From: Tridacna crocea
Lineage: Eukaryota > Mollusca > Bivalvia > Cardiida > Cardiidae
Length of the DNA stretch: 64,000 nt
Direction of reading: 5' to 3'
Assembly: GCA_943736015.1 (NCBI GenBank)
Contig: OX031069.1
Coordinates: forward strand, 19,349,235-19,413,234
The notes beneath the pieces are model-generated. The model did not search any database, was not told the origin of the DNA, and saw only the letters and a list, made by a program, of their open reading frames with translations. Positions 34,201 through 49,200 of this stretch are shown here, in pieces (the first letter of the stretch is position 1; the number at the start of each line of letters is the position of its first letter). The translations under genes were made by a program, and so were the position numbers.

Positions 34201-37200
34201 AATCTTAAAATTATGAATAAGAATGATATCTAGAACAGTTTTTCATACATGCCCAGGTATATCCCTCTGTTTGATGTATTGGCAGGAACTTAATCCATTA
34301 CCACACAATTCCTACTTTTAACGCCCCTGAGAAAGAGGCCTTTAGAAAACATTGTGGGAAAAGGAGACAATGCTGGTAACCAGCATTTTCTCCTTTTCCC
34401 ACAATGTTTTCTACCCTTCACAAAACAAATTTCAAATTTTTAGTCACTTTTATTTTGTCGTCTGCAAATGCTTTCGATTTTGACAATCCTAAAATATTGT
34501 CGTTTGGTAATGAGTTAAAATCTAGCAGTTGTTTTGTTTACCTGTGTGTGCAAACAAAGCAGCTGTTGCCCTATTTCTGAAGAAAAACAATGTTTAACTC
34601 GTTACCACACAAGAAAATTTTAGACTGGTCCAAATTGAAAGCATTTGCAGACAACAAAATAAAGGTGACTGAACAATAGAAATTTGTTCTCGGAGGGTTA
34701 GAAAACACTGTGGGAAAAGGAGAAAATGCTGTTTACCAGAGGAAGGCACCATTTGAAAACAATGTCTGAAAAACAGAAAATGCTGGCTTTCAATTATTTT
34801 TCTCCTTTTCCAATAATGTTTTCTATCTTAAGACAGACAGATCCTACCATCTGATCAGCATTTAACTTTGATGATTTCCTTGCAGTAAGACAAACTAATC
34901 ATTTAATGTTTATGATTAAAACAAATGTATTGTAAATACATATTTCTACCTCAATGATACAGGCTAATGAATACCAACATACATGTATTTTAATCTCAAT
35001 GACAAAAAGCATTCCTTCTTACCTTGATGATTCAGTAATATATTATGAACTTTCTCTTCCATAACATGGTTTAATTTTTGAAAGAAGATTTTGGTCAGTC
35101 TTTTGTTTGGAACATTTCCACGATCATATCCGGGGAGAGGTCTTGAGGAAAGAAACAAAAAGGTGTCTGCATTACCATATATCAAACTCATGATTTTGAT
35201 TCAGAAATTTGACAAAATTTGACTTTTGACAGAAACATATTTTGTTTTGAATAGAAAACATCTATCAGTGACAGACAGATTTTACGGATGTAGATCTAAC
35301 TTCACCAGACTTGTAAGACACTGTTTAACCCATTACCACACAATCCCTACTTTTGACGACCAGGAAAAAAAAGCCTACAGAAAACATTGTTGGAAAAGGA
35401 GAAAATGCTGGTAACCAGCATTTTCTCCTTTTCCCACAATGTTTTCTACCCTTCACAAAACAAATTTCAAATTTTCAGTCACTTTCATTTGGTCATCTGC
35501 AAATGCTTTTGAAATTGGACAAGCCTAAAATATTGTCGTTTTGTAATGAGTTAAGACTTCACTCTATTTGGCAAATTTAACACTTTACCAAGCAACCAAA
35601 TTTTAAAGTGGTCTAAATTGAAAGCTATTGATAAGAGTAATAAATTGTGCAAGTTTTACAAAAATCTGACCACAAATGCAGACTTTATTACATAAACAAG
35701 AAATAAAAATTTTCAACTTAAAATGGCTGCTTCTCCAAATTGTTTGTTGATTTTTTTTTCCAAAATCACTAGTGCTGAAGCTATTGGTACAAATAACAAG
35801 CTGTGCAAGTTTCACAAAAATATGACCACAGAAGCAGACCTTATCGCGTTAACAAGCAAACAAATTTTAATTGGCTACTTTTCCCATACTGTTCGTTGGA
35901 TTTTTCTCAAAATCATTAGGGTTGAAGGTATTGATGACATAAACAAACTGTGTGAGTTTCAAGGAAATCCGGCCACAAATGCAGGCTTTATCGCGTTAAC
36001 AAGAAAAAGACTAAAAGATAGATGGAAACAGACATACAACGTAAACCATGCAATGACACAAGCTCTGCCAGCTTTCAGCCTGTAGAGCTAAAAAAAATAA
36101 TTATCAGGTGTATAAAATAAAGATATGCCTGGGATTTGCCTTCAAATAAAACCAGAAACTTTGATTGTAATGTCTATGGCTAGGCTCAATAGAATGAAAT
36201 GTACTTTCTGTCCGTCGTAATCTTTGCAACATAGCAATCATCAGGGACAACATTTGGCATAAAGGTACAAGAATGATTATAATTTCATAAAATAAAGATA
36301 AAATTGGTTACAAAACTGGATGGAAACAATTCAAGATACATCTTTAAATAATACAATTCCCATATGAAAATAAAGCCCAAATAAGTCTTTCAACTCCTAA
36401 CATTCAGTTTATTAATCAAAGATTTCCAAAAATTAAACATGAATAAAACAACAAACAAAATTTTAAAAAAAAGTAAATAGAATATAATAAAGGTTTCCCC
36501 TAACCTCTGAACATAACATAGGAATATTCTATTTGGTGACACTGTCACACCATTATATCGCATCAATGGTTCATTTGTCTGCGATTCATTGAACATGGAA
36601 ACTTCAATCTGTAAATCTGTATAAAGAAAACATGGTCACTTCATTAACAAGATTTCTGTAAGGGGCACACACAAAAGCCAACTGTGCCTCAGTACATCTA
36701 CTTTTTACCAACCAGGCCAGAAGAAAGCTTTTGAAAACATTGCAGAAAACCTTGCAGGAAAAGGAGAAAATGCTAGTAACTAGCATTTTCTCCTTTTCCT
36801 ACGAGGGTTTCTGCCTGTTCAGAGGTAAATTCCATCCCGTGAATGCTCATCCTCAACACCTTTTCATAGAAACAAAATTTTCTCATCAGCATCAAGAATT
36901 AAAAACTTCAAAACAACATCTCAGAGAAAAAATCGATACATCTATCTACAGTACTGTATTTGGTGAAGAAAAATCAATCCAGACCACAGTTAAATTTTGA
37001 TATATGATCTGTTAAAAGATACAAACTGAAATAAGCAGTCTGATCTGAGATCTGCAACTGATTAAATATACCTACTTGTCTAGACATATTTCTTTTACAT
37101 TGATTGAGAAACAAGTTCCTGCAACTTATACTAATCACTCTTGATTTTGCTTCCCAGAAACTACACAAGTGCCTATGTTGCATTTGTGGGTCAACAAACA

Positions 37201-40200
37201 GTCCTTACCTTTCCTTAACTCTTGACCATACAATCCCAATTTTTGACGAACCTGAAGAAGAAAGCTTTTGAAACATTGTGGGGAAAAGAAAGAAAATGCT
37301 GGTAATGCAGCATTTTCTCCTTTTCCCACAATGTTTTCTACCCACCCCAGAATATCTAAAGTCTAAAATATTCCTAATCTGTTAAGAAGTCTAAATCACT
37401 AGCCAACCATATACCCTAACCATTTACCAAATAATCTTTACTACCATAGTCTCTGAGGGAGAAGGCCTCACAAAACATTGTGGGAAAAGGAGAAAACCAC
37501 CAATGCTCTGTGAAAAGGCAGCTTCTTGCTATTGCTTAATTTTTTGTATGTCCAGGTACCAGTCTACTTCCTGATTATGCTATCATGGATCCATGAGTAT
37601 GTAATGGCTAGCCTGGTATCAGGTATCATGCATAACTGTGATGCACTGAGCCCTTACCACACAATTCCGACTTTTAACAACCCTGCAAAAGAAGCCTTTT
37701 GAAAACATTATTGGAAAAGGAGAAAATGCTGGTGACCAGCATTTTCTCCTTTTTCCACAATGTTTTCTTCCCTCCCTAAAACAAATTTCAATTCTTTAGT
37801 CACCCCTGAAATAGAAGCCTTTTGAAAACATTGTGGGAAAAGGAGAAAATGCTGGTAACCAGCATTTTCTCCTTTTTCCCACAATGTTTTCTTCCCTTCC
37901 TAAAACAAATTTCAATTCTTTAGTCACGTTCATTTTGTCGTCTGCAAATGCTTTCAGTTTGGACCAGTCTAAAATTTTGTCATTTGGTAAAGAGTTAAGT
38001 TATGTTTTGTCAGAGTATGGCTTATATATTAAATACATACCTCCTGACTGAACTGTTGCCTTAACCACTTCCAAGATGCCATCTACAGATGATACAACGA
38101 AACTCTGGTCATCTAATTTGGTCATACCTGAGGATAAATGAATTAAAACAGAAATAATATTTAGATTTATCATTGTGTACAGACCCAATACCTTTAGAAG
38201 TATGACTTCTTTTTTTTTTTTTCAAAGAGAAAAAGTAGCCAAATGTTAACTATGCTGTGTATAAAACTTTTGTTTTCCAAATTAGATATATCAATATGGG
38301 AAATTTACCATATACTAGTATATTATCTGAATTTACTCTGTAACTTTCTTTCTAACATTAATCCAAGTATCCTTGGCACAATATAGACTGGGGGTTACCC
38401 TGCTGTCAGTATGCTTTGATCCAGGTCAACATTTTTTGCCCATGCCCTTCGAGAGTTGATTTTTATCTTTCCTATCCCACATCCCCTCTTTTTTCACAAT
38501 GTTGTCTTACCACATGTATCTAGTATGCATTTCATAGCATTTTAATATAAACAAGCAAACAAACAAAAGGACATAAGGAAACAAAAACACTTAAAACTGT
38601 TTACTGTTATCGTGTGACACACATCAATGATGTCAGATTTGTTGTTTTATATCTTTAAATTCTGTAAACAACCTGAAGAAGTTTTGAACTGAAATGTCCA
38701 TAAAGATCGATCTATGCATTTATAAGTACATGTATTCTTTTAGATTCTTTTTGTTCATTCATAAAATACAGGTAAATTTCTCAATCATACTACAAGAAAG
38801 TATAGCAATCATTAGTCTGATGATTGACTAAAATGTGGTTGGTCAAAGTTCCAGTCTCTGACTAAACAATAAATACTAAGACAAGAATCAATGCTGCCCA
38901 TATTGCGACCTTTATCAAACAACACTTACAAAACAGGTCTGCCATAAGAAGGATTAAAGTCTTTTGCATGAGTATAAGAGTTAAGCCTTTACCACACAAT
39001 CACAATGTTAAGCAATCCTGAGGAAGGAGTCTTTTGAAAACATTGTGAGAAAAGGAGAAAATGCTGGTTACCAGCATTTTCTCCTTTTCCCACAATGTCT
39101 TTTATCCTATTAAAGGTAAATTTCATGAAATGAGTCACATTTAACTCTTTCCCAAACAATCCCTGGTTTTTACGGGTCAGGAATAGAAGCCTTTTGAGAA
39201 CATTGTGGGAAAAGGAGAAAATGCTAGTAACCAGCATTTTCTCCTTTTCCCACAATGTTTTCTACCCTATCATACAGAAAAATCATCTTTTTAGGTAGTG
39301 TTAATTTGTCATCTGCAAAATGCTTTCACTTTGGTCTGGTCCAAAATTTTCCGTTAAATTGTTGTCTACAAATGCTTTCAATTTGGACAAGTCTACATTT
39401 TGTCATGTTGTACAGAGTTACAGGAATTGATTCTATCACCTCTTTAGCAGATGACATAAATTTCAGTATTTTCCAAAGAAATCAAATGCGACTCAAATGC
39501 TAATGTTTTTCCATTTTGGGATATCCAGTGCTTTATCCATTGTCCACAATGATTTGAAAAGCCTCTTTCTTCAGGTTTGCTGAAATGTAGGATCATTTGG
39601 TAAAGCATTGAATGACTGACACCACAAACCACCTACCTGTGGCATACATTTGTCTCACACCACTAATAAAGTTTGTTGACAACACACTGACATTCCTGTC
39701 GTCATCAAGTCTTATTTGATACCCATAAATATACTGTTCTTTGTTGACGATCAGAATCTCCTCATCTTTCTGTTTAGCATAGACAATAATTACAAATCAG
39801 AATTGATTGGTCTCTCAAAATGTTTTCAAGTACTTTTAGAAAATACCAAGAATCAGTATAAAAAATTGGTACTGTATTTTAACAACCCTAGGACACTGAG
39901 CTTTTCAAAACTTTGTGAGAAAAGGAGCCAATGCTGGTAGCCAGCATTTCCTCCCCCTCTCACAATGTCTTTATTCCTTAGCAAGCCAAATTTCGGTCTA
40001 TAGCTGGTTTTAAGTTGAACTTGAACAAGTCTAAAACCTTGTTCTTAGGAAAAGGATTAACCATTTACCACATTGTGGACTTTTAAGAACAGTATGAAAG
40101 AAGGCCTTTGAAAACATTGTGGGCTCGGTGAAAATGCCGGTAAGCAGGATTTTCTCTGTTTCTCACATTTCTTTTCTGCACTTTCAAAGAGAAATCTTTG

Positions 40201-43200
40201 AGTCATGTCAAATTAGTTGTCTGAAAATGCTCTCAGTTTGGACCTGTCTAAAATTTTGTGGTTTGCTAAAGAGTTAAAGCATGTTTTTTTTTTTTTTTAA
40301 AAATAAGGTTCCGGTATTCAGGAGTATCAGAGGAATATTACAATTTGTTGGTCAGACCTGTTGTGTAATACTTAACTCACTGAACACCTATAACAACAGT
40401 ATTTGTTGCACAAAGCATCCTATCAGATTTTTGCCATAGACTATTCACTTTGTGTAAAATTCTGGCCAAAGACAGTTTTGTATAGCATATTCCAGTTTAT
40501 TGTTCCTAAATGATGATATTCTTTTTGTTTATTTGGCATTATAGTGCTCTTTACCAAAAGACAAAATTTTAGACTTGTCCAAATTGAAAACATTTGCAAA
40601 CGACAAAATAAATTTTCAGCATTTTCTCCTTTTTTCACTATGTTTTCCAACCTTTCAGAGAAACAAAGCAAATATTGAGCTTCATTTGATGTTGTGTGTG
40701 CATGTGCATTCAATATGGACCAGTCTATGCTATTGCTATGTGGTAAAGAGTAAACTCATTACCAAACAACAAAATTTTAGGCTTGTCCAAATCAAAAGCA
40801 TTTGCAGACGACAAAATAAAAGTGACTGAAAACTTGAAATTGTTTTGTGAAGGGTAGAAAACATTGTGGGAAAAGGAGAAAATGCTGGTTACCAGCATTT
40901 TCTCTTTTTCCCAAAATGTTTTCTAAATGCTTCATTCTCATTGGCATCAAAAGTAGGGATTGTGTGGTAATGGTTTAAAGACAACAGAAATTCTTAGCAA
41001 TATCCAAAGGTGTAGCCTGTAAACTTTTTCACCTAGGACAAGCCTAAAATTATGTCATCTTGTAGAGAAGTAACGACCTAACTCCTAACAAAACAACTCC
41101 GAGTATTAACAAACCTGAACAAATAGGCTTTGGAAACACTCTGTATAAAAGAGAAAATACTAGTCACCAGCATTTCCTCCTTTTCCTTCAATGTTTTCTA
41201 CCCAGTAAAAGACAGAAACCATCATTTGAACAACATCTAATTTGTTGTCTGCAAAAAATTTTCATCTGGTCAAGTCCGATTTTTATTTACATGGTAAAAA
41301 GTTACATAGTGAAAAAAAAAAATCTACCACATATGTACAAGTACCTTTTGTGAGCCACCGAAACACATACAAGACACCTTCATCTGATTGCCTGAGGTAT
41401 CTAATGTTGTCCACTTAACTGTCCCAAACTCTTTATTGACAATACCCACCGTCAGGTTGCCATGGTAATGGGATACTGCTAACAAACCTTGAACAAAGAT
41501 TGAAGTTACATAGATCTACCTATCTCTAAAATAATACTTATTGTAAGTAAAGCAATCAATACATTCTAGTGTATGAACTATTCTATTTATCTATTAATTC
41601 TTTATTAAACAACAAAATTTTAGACTTGTCCAAATTGAAAACATTTGCAGATGACAAAATAAATGCGACTCAAACATTGAAACTTGACTTAAGAAGGTTA
41701 GTAAACATTGTAGGAAAAGGAGAAAATGCTGTTTACCTGCATTTTCTCCTATTCCCACAATGTTTTCAGAAGGCTTCTTCATTTGGTCTGTAAAAACCAG
41801 GGATTGTCTGGAAAAGGGTAATAATCATATGTGAAAAGGCAACAGTGTCTTCTCCTGATGAAAAAAGACAGCCATGGTTTGCTCATCAAATCCATCATGC
41901 CATCATCTGCAAAGCAGAACATGTCCATGATAAAACAATCTATGAAAATCTGTAAAACTCCCTTGTCTGCTGACATAGGAAAGCTGTGTGACTGTTTACC
42001 AAACAACAAAATTTTAAACTGGTTTAAATTGCAACATTTACATTTTCGACTGAATAAACATGACTCAAAAATTTGAATTTGGTTTTGGAAGGCTAGAAAA
42101 CATTGTTTTCAGGGGCTTTCTTAGATGTGGTTGTTAAATGTCCCAACTGGGTGATGAAGGGTTAGGGATTTTTTGTTAACCCTTTGTCAAACAATCCCTG
42201 GCTTTAACAACCCTGAGGAAGAAGCCTTTTGAAAACATTGTGGGAAAAGGAGAAAATACTAGTGATCATCATTTTTCCTTTTCCCACAATGATTTCAATT
42301 TTTGAGGCACATTTATTTTGTTGTCTGCAAATGCTTTCGATTTGGACAAGTCCACAATTTTGTGGTTTGGTAAAGAGTTAAGTGTTGGTAGCTATTTTGT
42401 TCAGCTAAGAAGAAAAGTTTGAGAACTTTTCATAAAGCACTCATCACAGACATAATATGAATTTCAGTTTAACCCTTTAGGTGCTGGAACCAACTTAACT
42501 TGTTTTGTGGATAGTGTAGATCAAGATCAGACTGCACAGAATGTGTAGTCTGATCTTGGATCTACACTGTCCACTAGTCTTTTACATATTCTGGCCAAAA
42601 AAACTTGGTGCAGCAATATTTCAGATGTTTTTCCTATTTAAAAATATCTCTTGTATTAATTTCGCACTTTAAGGGTTAAGTTTATGTCAGCGGTCCATGT
42701 CACTTTGCTGATCCATGACTTCAAGGATTCATGCTGCATTCACTATACAAATCTGATCTTTTGATACCTCTGCTGTTGAAAGTTTTAAAAAACATTTTGG
42801 TAAAAGGAGTAATCACTTGAAACAAATAGCTAGTCCATTCCAAACAAAGCTTTTCATGCTATTGCAAGAATAATGTCCCTTAAACTGTTTGTTTATCCTT
42901 TAACTCACTACCAAATGACAATATTTTAGACTTGTCCAAATCGAAAGCATTTGCAGATGACAAAATAAAAGTGACTGAAAATTTGAAATTTGTTTTATGA
43001 AGGGTAGAAAACATTGTGGGAAAAGGAGAAAATGCTGGTTACCACCATTTTCTCCTTTTCCCACAATGTTTTCTACAGGCTTCTTTCTCAAAAATAGGGA
43101 TTGTGTGGTAATGGGTTAATGTGGAAGAGTATAATGGTAATGGGCCCTAACAGAAACCTGACATTTACTTGTCCACATGAAAAGTAGAGTGGCAAGTTTA

Positions 43201-46200
43201 TATCTGAACAGACACACTGTAATCTATTCTAGAAGACAAAGAGTACCTGACTTTTCACTCCAAGCCATACAGATAACTTTGTTACTATGGTCTCTGTTTG
43301 TAGATAAAACAACACAATCAGATCTGTAAATATTTAAAAGAAACAGAAACTCAAATCATTAACCATTTTCTAATTTCTTCAGTTCCAACATCATACAGGT
43401 CTACTGTGCATACTATAAAATAGACCAATCACTCTATGACAGGAATTTACAATTCCCTGACAGAAAATATGACACTAACTACTTTTAAATTTCCTTAACC
43501 CTTTACTCCATAGATACTCATTTCTATGCCTTGCTTGTAGGAGCCTTTGGAAAACATTGTGGCAAAAGGTGAAATTGCTTGTGACGAGCAATTTCACCTT
43601 TTGTCACAATGTTTTCTATGCTATCAAAAGGTGTCACATACATATAAGAAACGGCTTCATCCTTGCTGTTATTTAGGGTCAATTAGATAGTTTATACATA
43701 TTGATTTTACATTGACTGAGAAACAAGTTCTGGACAACTTATATTAATCTCTCTCGATTCTGCTTCCAGGGAACTACACCAGTACTCGCGCCCAATGTGT
43801 GGCCCAATGAAACATCCTAAAGTTGACACCCCCACCCGGGTGCGAACTCGGGACCTTACGGTTACGAGGCCGACGCTCTACCTCACAACCACGGACACCA
43901 CATTCAATTAGAGATGCCATAGAAATGCCTCATGGGGGAAGGGGTTAAAATCTCCATTTCCTAAGTTGCTGATCATTTGGGCAGTGGGAGATATAATTTT
44001 TCAAGTCATTCAGCTCATCTTTCAAAATGGGACAAAATTAGCAACATTGATTCAAGTAGCAACTTATTATAAATACAGACATTTCATGGTACAAGACCAT
44101 TTCTACATTTACATTTTGGACAAATGTACCTTTATATTCTAAATCTTGATGGCTACATTTCGATTGGCACACAACAAAGCCAGCTGATGGCTATCCTTGT
44201 ATCTAAATACAGGTGGAAGTTAGTGTAATAACATCAGACTAATAAGAAAGTGTAACTACTTTGCTAGAAATTTATAACAAAATCAAAATTTGAATTTCCA
44301 AGAAATAATGTATTTTGAAACTATCAACAACAGAGCAAAAAAAAACATATATATGTATTTTTGCACTGTAATCTTTTGAATATTCATCACTTCAAAGGCC
44401 TAAAATGATACTTTTATGAGATAATGAGTGATTGAGATCCCTAAAAAACAAAATGAAAGGAAAAATTCCAAGCTTTACGTGGTCAAACAGGGTGTCTTTA
44501 TTTTCCAAAACACCACATCTCCTGAGACAGATCCAGCTGCAAGAAGGAAGTAGCCATGTCCATCAGTTTTGTCTGTAAACTTCAATGGACACCAGCAGAT
44601 AGCTGTGAATGATAGTAATTATCAAATGTAATTAATTCTACATTAGCCCTTAACTAAGCTAAGACATGGTTTTGTTACTGCTTATATTCTATGTTGAACT
44701 TTTACCAAGATGAAAATTTTAGACTGGTCCAATTCGAACGAATTTACATATGACAAATTAAATGATGCTCAAATGATGGGGCTTGAGGTTCAAAGAATAG
44801 AAAACATTGCGGCTAAAGGAAAAAGAGGCTGGTCCCCAGCATTTTCTCCTTTTCCTACCATGTTTTCAGATGGCTTCTTACTTCGAGTCTTAAAAACCAG
44901 GTATTGTTTGGTAACAGGTTAAGTGTAGGACATTTTCTGAAAAAATAGAGAAAATGCTGGTTCCTTTTCCAACAAAGTTTTCAATAGACTTCTTCGTCAG
45001 AGTTGTTAAAACACAGGATTATTTGTTTAAACACTTTGGAAAGAATACAGGTGACCTATTACCATACTCTTTACCACATGACAAAATATCAGACTGGTTC
45101 AAGTTAAAAGTTTTTGGAGATAACATACGAAATGTGACTCAAAAATAGAAACTGGCTCAGGAAAGGGTAGAAAATATTGTAGTAAAAGGAGAAAATGCTA
45201 GTTACCAGGATGTTCTCCTTTTCTTACAATGTTTTCAAAAAGCCTTTTCTTTAAGTCTGTTGAAACTTGATATCGTGTGGTAAAGTGTTAAAAAAAAAAT
45301 TCTAACCAGTTATTGCTTGACCATGGCACCATTTCCGGTATTCATGGAATTTTGCTGGGGTTTTGTAGTCTACACTTGGTTGAGTGGCTTCCCACCTGAT
45401 TAAAGTAAGGTCAGCTATCTGTAAATAATTGTATTTAATGAATATTTCACATAGTTAGGTACAACAGTAAATTCTCTTGGATGAGAATATTGCATAACCA
45501 GTCTATATTTTTAAGGAATCCACACCCAAGTCTCAAATATATGCTGATTCTGAAGTATTTAAATCAAATTAGATTAAATATTGTGCCCCAGCAAGTTCAA
45601 TGACCTCTGTATTTAACACTTATTTCTTTACCACACGTTTCAGACTTTTAACAACCCTGAGAAAGAAGCCTATAGAAAACCTTGTTGGAAAAAGAGAAAA
45701 TGCTGGTAACCAGCACTCTCCCCCTTTCCCATAATATTTTAAACCCTATCGAAGTTACAAAAAAAATATCATCATATCAGATTTAGTTTGTTGTCTGCAA
45801 AATTTATGCTTTGAATTTGGTTCGGTCCAAAAATGTGTTGTTTGTTAGAGAGTTATATTAACTTTAAAAAAAATATCTTGGCTATTTCATGAGTAAAATA
45901 GGGCTTTTAGGGTTCTAGATAAATACTGCTAGGTAAGCCTTTACCAAGTAAAAAAAAAAAAACTAGTCAGAATTAAAAGTATTTGCAACCAATAATTTAT
46001 TGATATTCAGTTGTTGAAATTTGTTTTGGAATGGGTACAAAGATTGTGGGAAAAGGAGAAAATGGTTACCAGCATTTTCTCCTTTTCCAATAATGTTTCG
46101 AGAAGTTTTATTTTTCCAGATTATTAAAACTCAGGACTGTGTTGTAGAGTTAATAGTGACAACATATATCAGAAGTCTGCTCTTCCATGCAAATATCTAT

Positions 46201-49200
46201 ACTCAGGACTCTAGCCTCATTGTGAAAAATTCACGTTTTTGACTCTAGCTTTGTTCTAAACAATCTAGTACTCAACAGATTCCAATATGAAAAGATGCCT
46301 TGAACTCATGTGGTACTATCAAAACCATTTCCCTGGCTATATAATGGATATTTTGTATGCATTAAACAAGTTTAGGTACACCACTGAATTCAGTTTTGTA
46401 ATATTTACTGCAAAACCAGGATAAACTGGAATTTTCGACTTGGCTATCATTTCACCCAAATGTTAAACTGGTTTGGTATTGTACAATATCATTGCTTTTT
46501 CTTCTCCCTTCACCATACAAGTTCTAATAACACTAAGGCAAGAGCCTTTTGAAAATATTATGGGACACCAAAAAAACCCCAGCATTTTTCAGCTTTTCTC
46601 AATAAGTTTCCAACCATTTGCATGCAAATCCAATCATTTAGCCAACTTTCATATATTCTCTACAAATACTATCATTTTGGATATGTCTAAATTTCTATCA
46701 TTTAATAAAGGAGAATTCATACACTTAAGATAATGAAAGCTAAAAAATCAATCATTGAACTGTTATAATAATTATACATGTGAATGATAATGTATTTTTT
46801 TGTGTAAACTTAACAGTGGAAAACTTTTCAATACATTGTTGGGGAAAAAGAGATAGTGCTTGCTCAGTAGAAAAAATTTATTGATCTAAGATGCTTCAAT
46901 TTAGTTTGGGTGGTAAAAAGGTAAAAAAACTTTACTTTGTTCCATTTGAATTCTGTTTGCCCCTGAGTATACACAATCAACCTGCAGTCTCTTGACAAGG
47001 TTGCTAAAATACTTCTGAAATAAAAAAGTGAAAATTAAAATACTTCATAAACTCTTCACCAAACCACAAAATTTTAGGCTTGTCCAAATCGAAAGCATTT
47101 GCAGACAACAAAATAAAAGTGACTGAAAATTTGAAATTTGTTTTGTGAAGGGTAGAAAGCATTGTGGGAAAAGGAGAAAATGCTTGTTACCAACATTTTC
47201 TCCTTTTCCAACTATGTTTTCTAAAGGCTTCTTTCTAAGAGTCATCAAAAGTACAGTTTGTGTGGTAATGGGTTAACCCTTTAAAACACAATCCTGAGCT
47301 AGGAAGAAGCATTTTGAAAACACTATGAGAAAAGAAGAAAATGATGGAAACCACCATGTGCAATGGAAGACGATGAAATAAAATGTAACAAAAAAATATG
47401 GAATATCACGCTGTAGTAGCTTTTGTGATGCTTGAATTTGATCTTTGTATCTTATAGTAAGTAGCCTAGGCAGCTATGTCCTGTATTTGCTTCTCATTGT
47501 TAAAGAAAATTATGACACAAAAAATTCCTATGCAGCTGAAACAAATGCAAGCCCCAAGAAAATCACTATAACCCTTTCCCAAACAAGCCCTTTTTTTACG
47601 TGTCTGCAGTACAAGTCTTTAGAAAAGACTGTGGGAAAAGGAGAAATTGCTCTTAACGAGCAATTTCTCCTTTTCCCACAGTATTTTCTACCCATTTGGA
47701 GAACTTTCTGCCATTTTTATCAAATTTGAAATTGTCGTCTGCAATCTCTGAGTTTGGAAGAGTTTGCGCAGGCTAATCCTAAACAGCAATTTACGACTAC
47801 ATTAGATTTTGTGCTACAGTAGATTTGCACAAAACAGAAAATTACATAAAAATGGAAATTGTCAAATCGGTTTAGCCTGTGCAGACTACATAGACTGATT
47901 GGAGATGAAACTGTAACTCTTTACCACACGACAAAATTTTAGACTGGTTCAAATGGAAAGCATTTGCAGACAACAAAATAAAGGTGACTGAAAAACTGAA
48001 GTTTGTTTTGGGAAGTGTAAAAAACACTGGGAAAAGGAGAAAATGCTGGTTACCAGCATTTTCTCCTTTCCCCCCAGTGTTTTCAAAAGGCTTTTTTCTC
48101 AGGGGCGTCAAAAGTAGGGATTGTGTCGTAATGAGTTAAGCAAATGTCCGAATGCTCCTTTTTGCATGTTGCATGCCATTTGTACATTTGTACACTACCT
48201 TCCTTTCTCATCAGCTCCAAGAGGTGACCATGCTGCAGCACAAAATGCAGTGACAGGTAGAGGATCTTGTGGGTACTTAAAGGGATTCATTATCTTGTCT
48301 GTGGATAGACTGAATATGTCATCTGAAAAATACACAGTTAAATCAATTGAACTTATATTACATGCATTTACATGTATAAAACTTTACATAAAACTTTAAC
48401 CCTTTACTCCATAGATACTCATTTCTACGCATTGCTTGTAGAAGCCTTTGGAAAACATTGTGGCAAAAGGTGAAATTGCTCGTGACGAGCAATTTCACCT
48501 TTTGTCACAATGTTTTCTATGCTATCAAAAGGTGTCATATACACGTAAGAAATGGCTTCATCCTTGTTGTTATTTAGGGTCAATTAGAGATACCATAAAA
48601 ATGCCTGATGGGGTAAAGGGTTAATATGGAGTGTATCAAAGCCATTGCTTTTTTTTTTCAAAAATACTCTTGTACTATCAAGAAAAAAGTTTTAGCTTTT
48701 TACCAAATGACAAATTTTTAGACTGGTCCAAATTGAAAGCACTTGCAGATGACAAAATATTGAAATTTGTTTCCAGAAGGGTAGAAAACACTGTAGGAAA
48801 GGGAGAAAATGCAGGTTACCAGCATTTTCTCCTTTTCCCATATTGTTTGCAGAAGGCTTCTATCTCAGGGTCGTAAAAACCTGAACTTGTTTGTTAAAGG
48901 GTTAAACAAAGAAAGCCTTTTTCAATCTGTTTTTCCATCTGACTGTTTCAGTTGTTTTGGTCCAGCCACAAAACCTGAATGTTTGTGTTTGAATAGAATT
49001 TGCACAGGTCTGACCTTTGTTGACAAAGTGTTTGATAACATGCTGAGAAACGGAGAGGGTGATAAAAACTAGCAATCTCCCACAATGTTTTCTACCCTTT
49101 AAAAGACACAAAATTTGAACCATATTTTGAATTTTGTCTCCTACATTTGCTACGTTTTCTTTTTTCTCATTTTTTTTCTAGTATAGATCTGAGATCAGAT

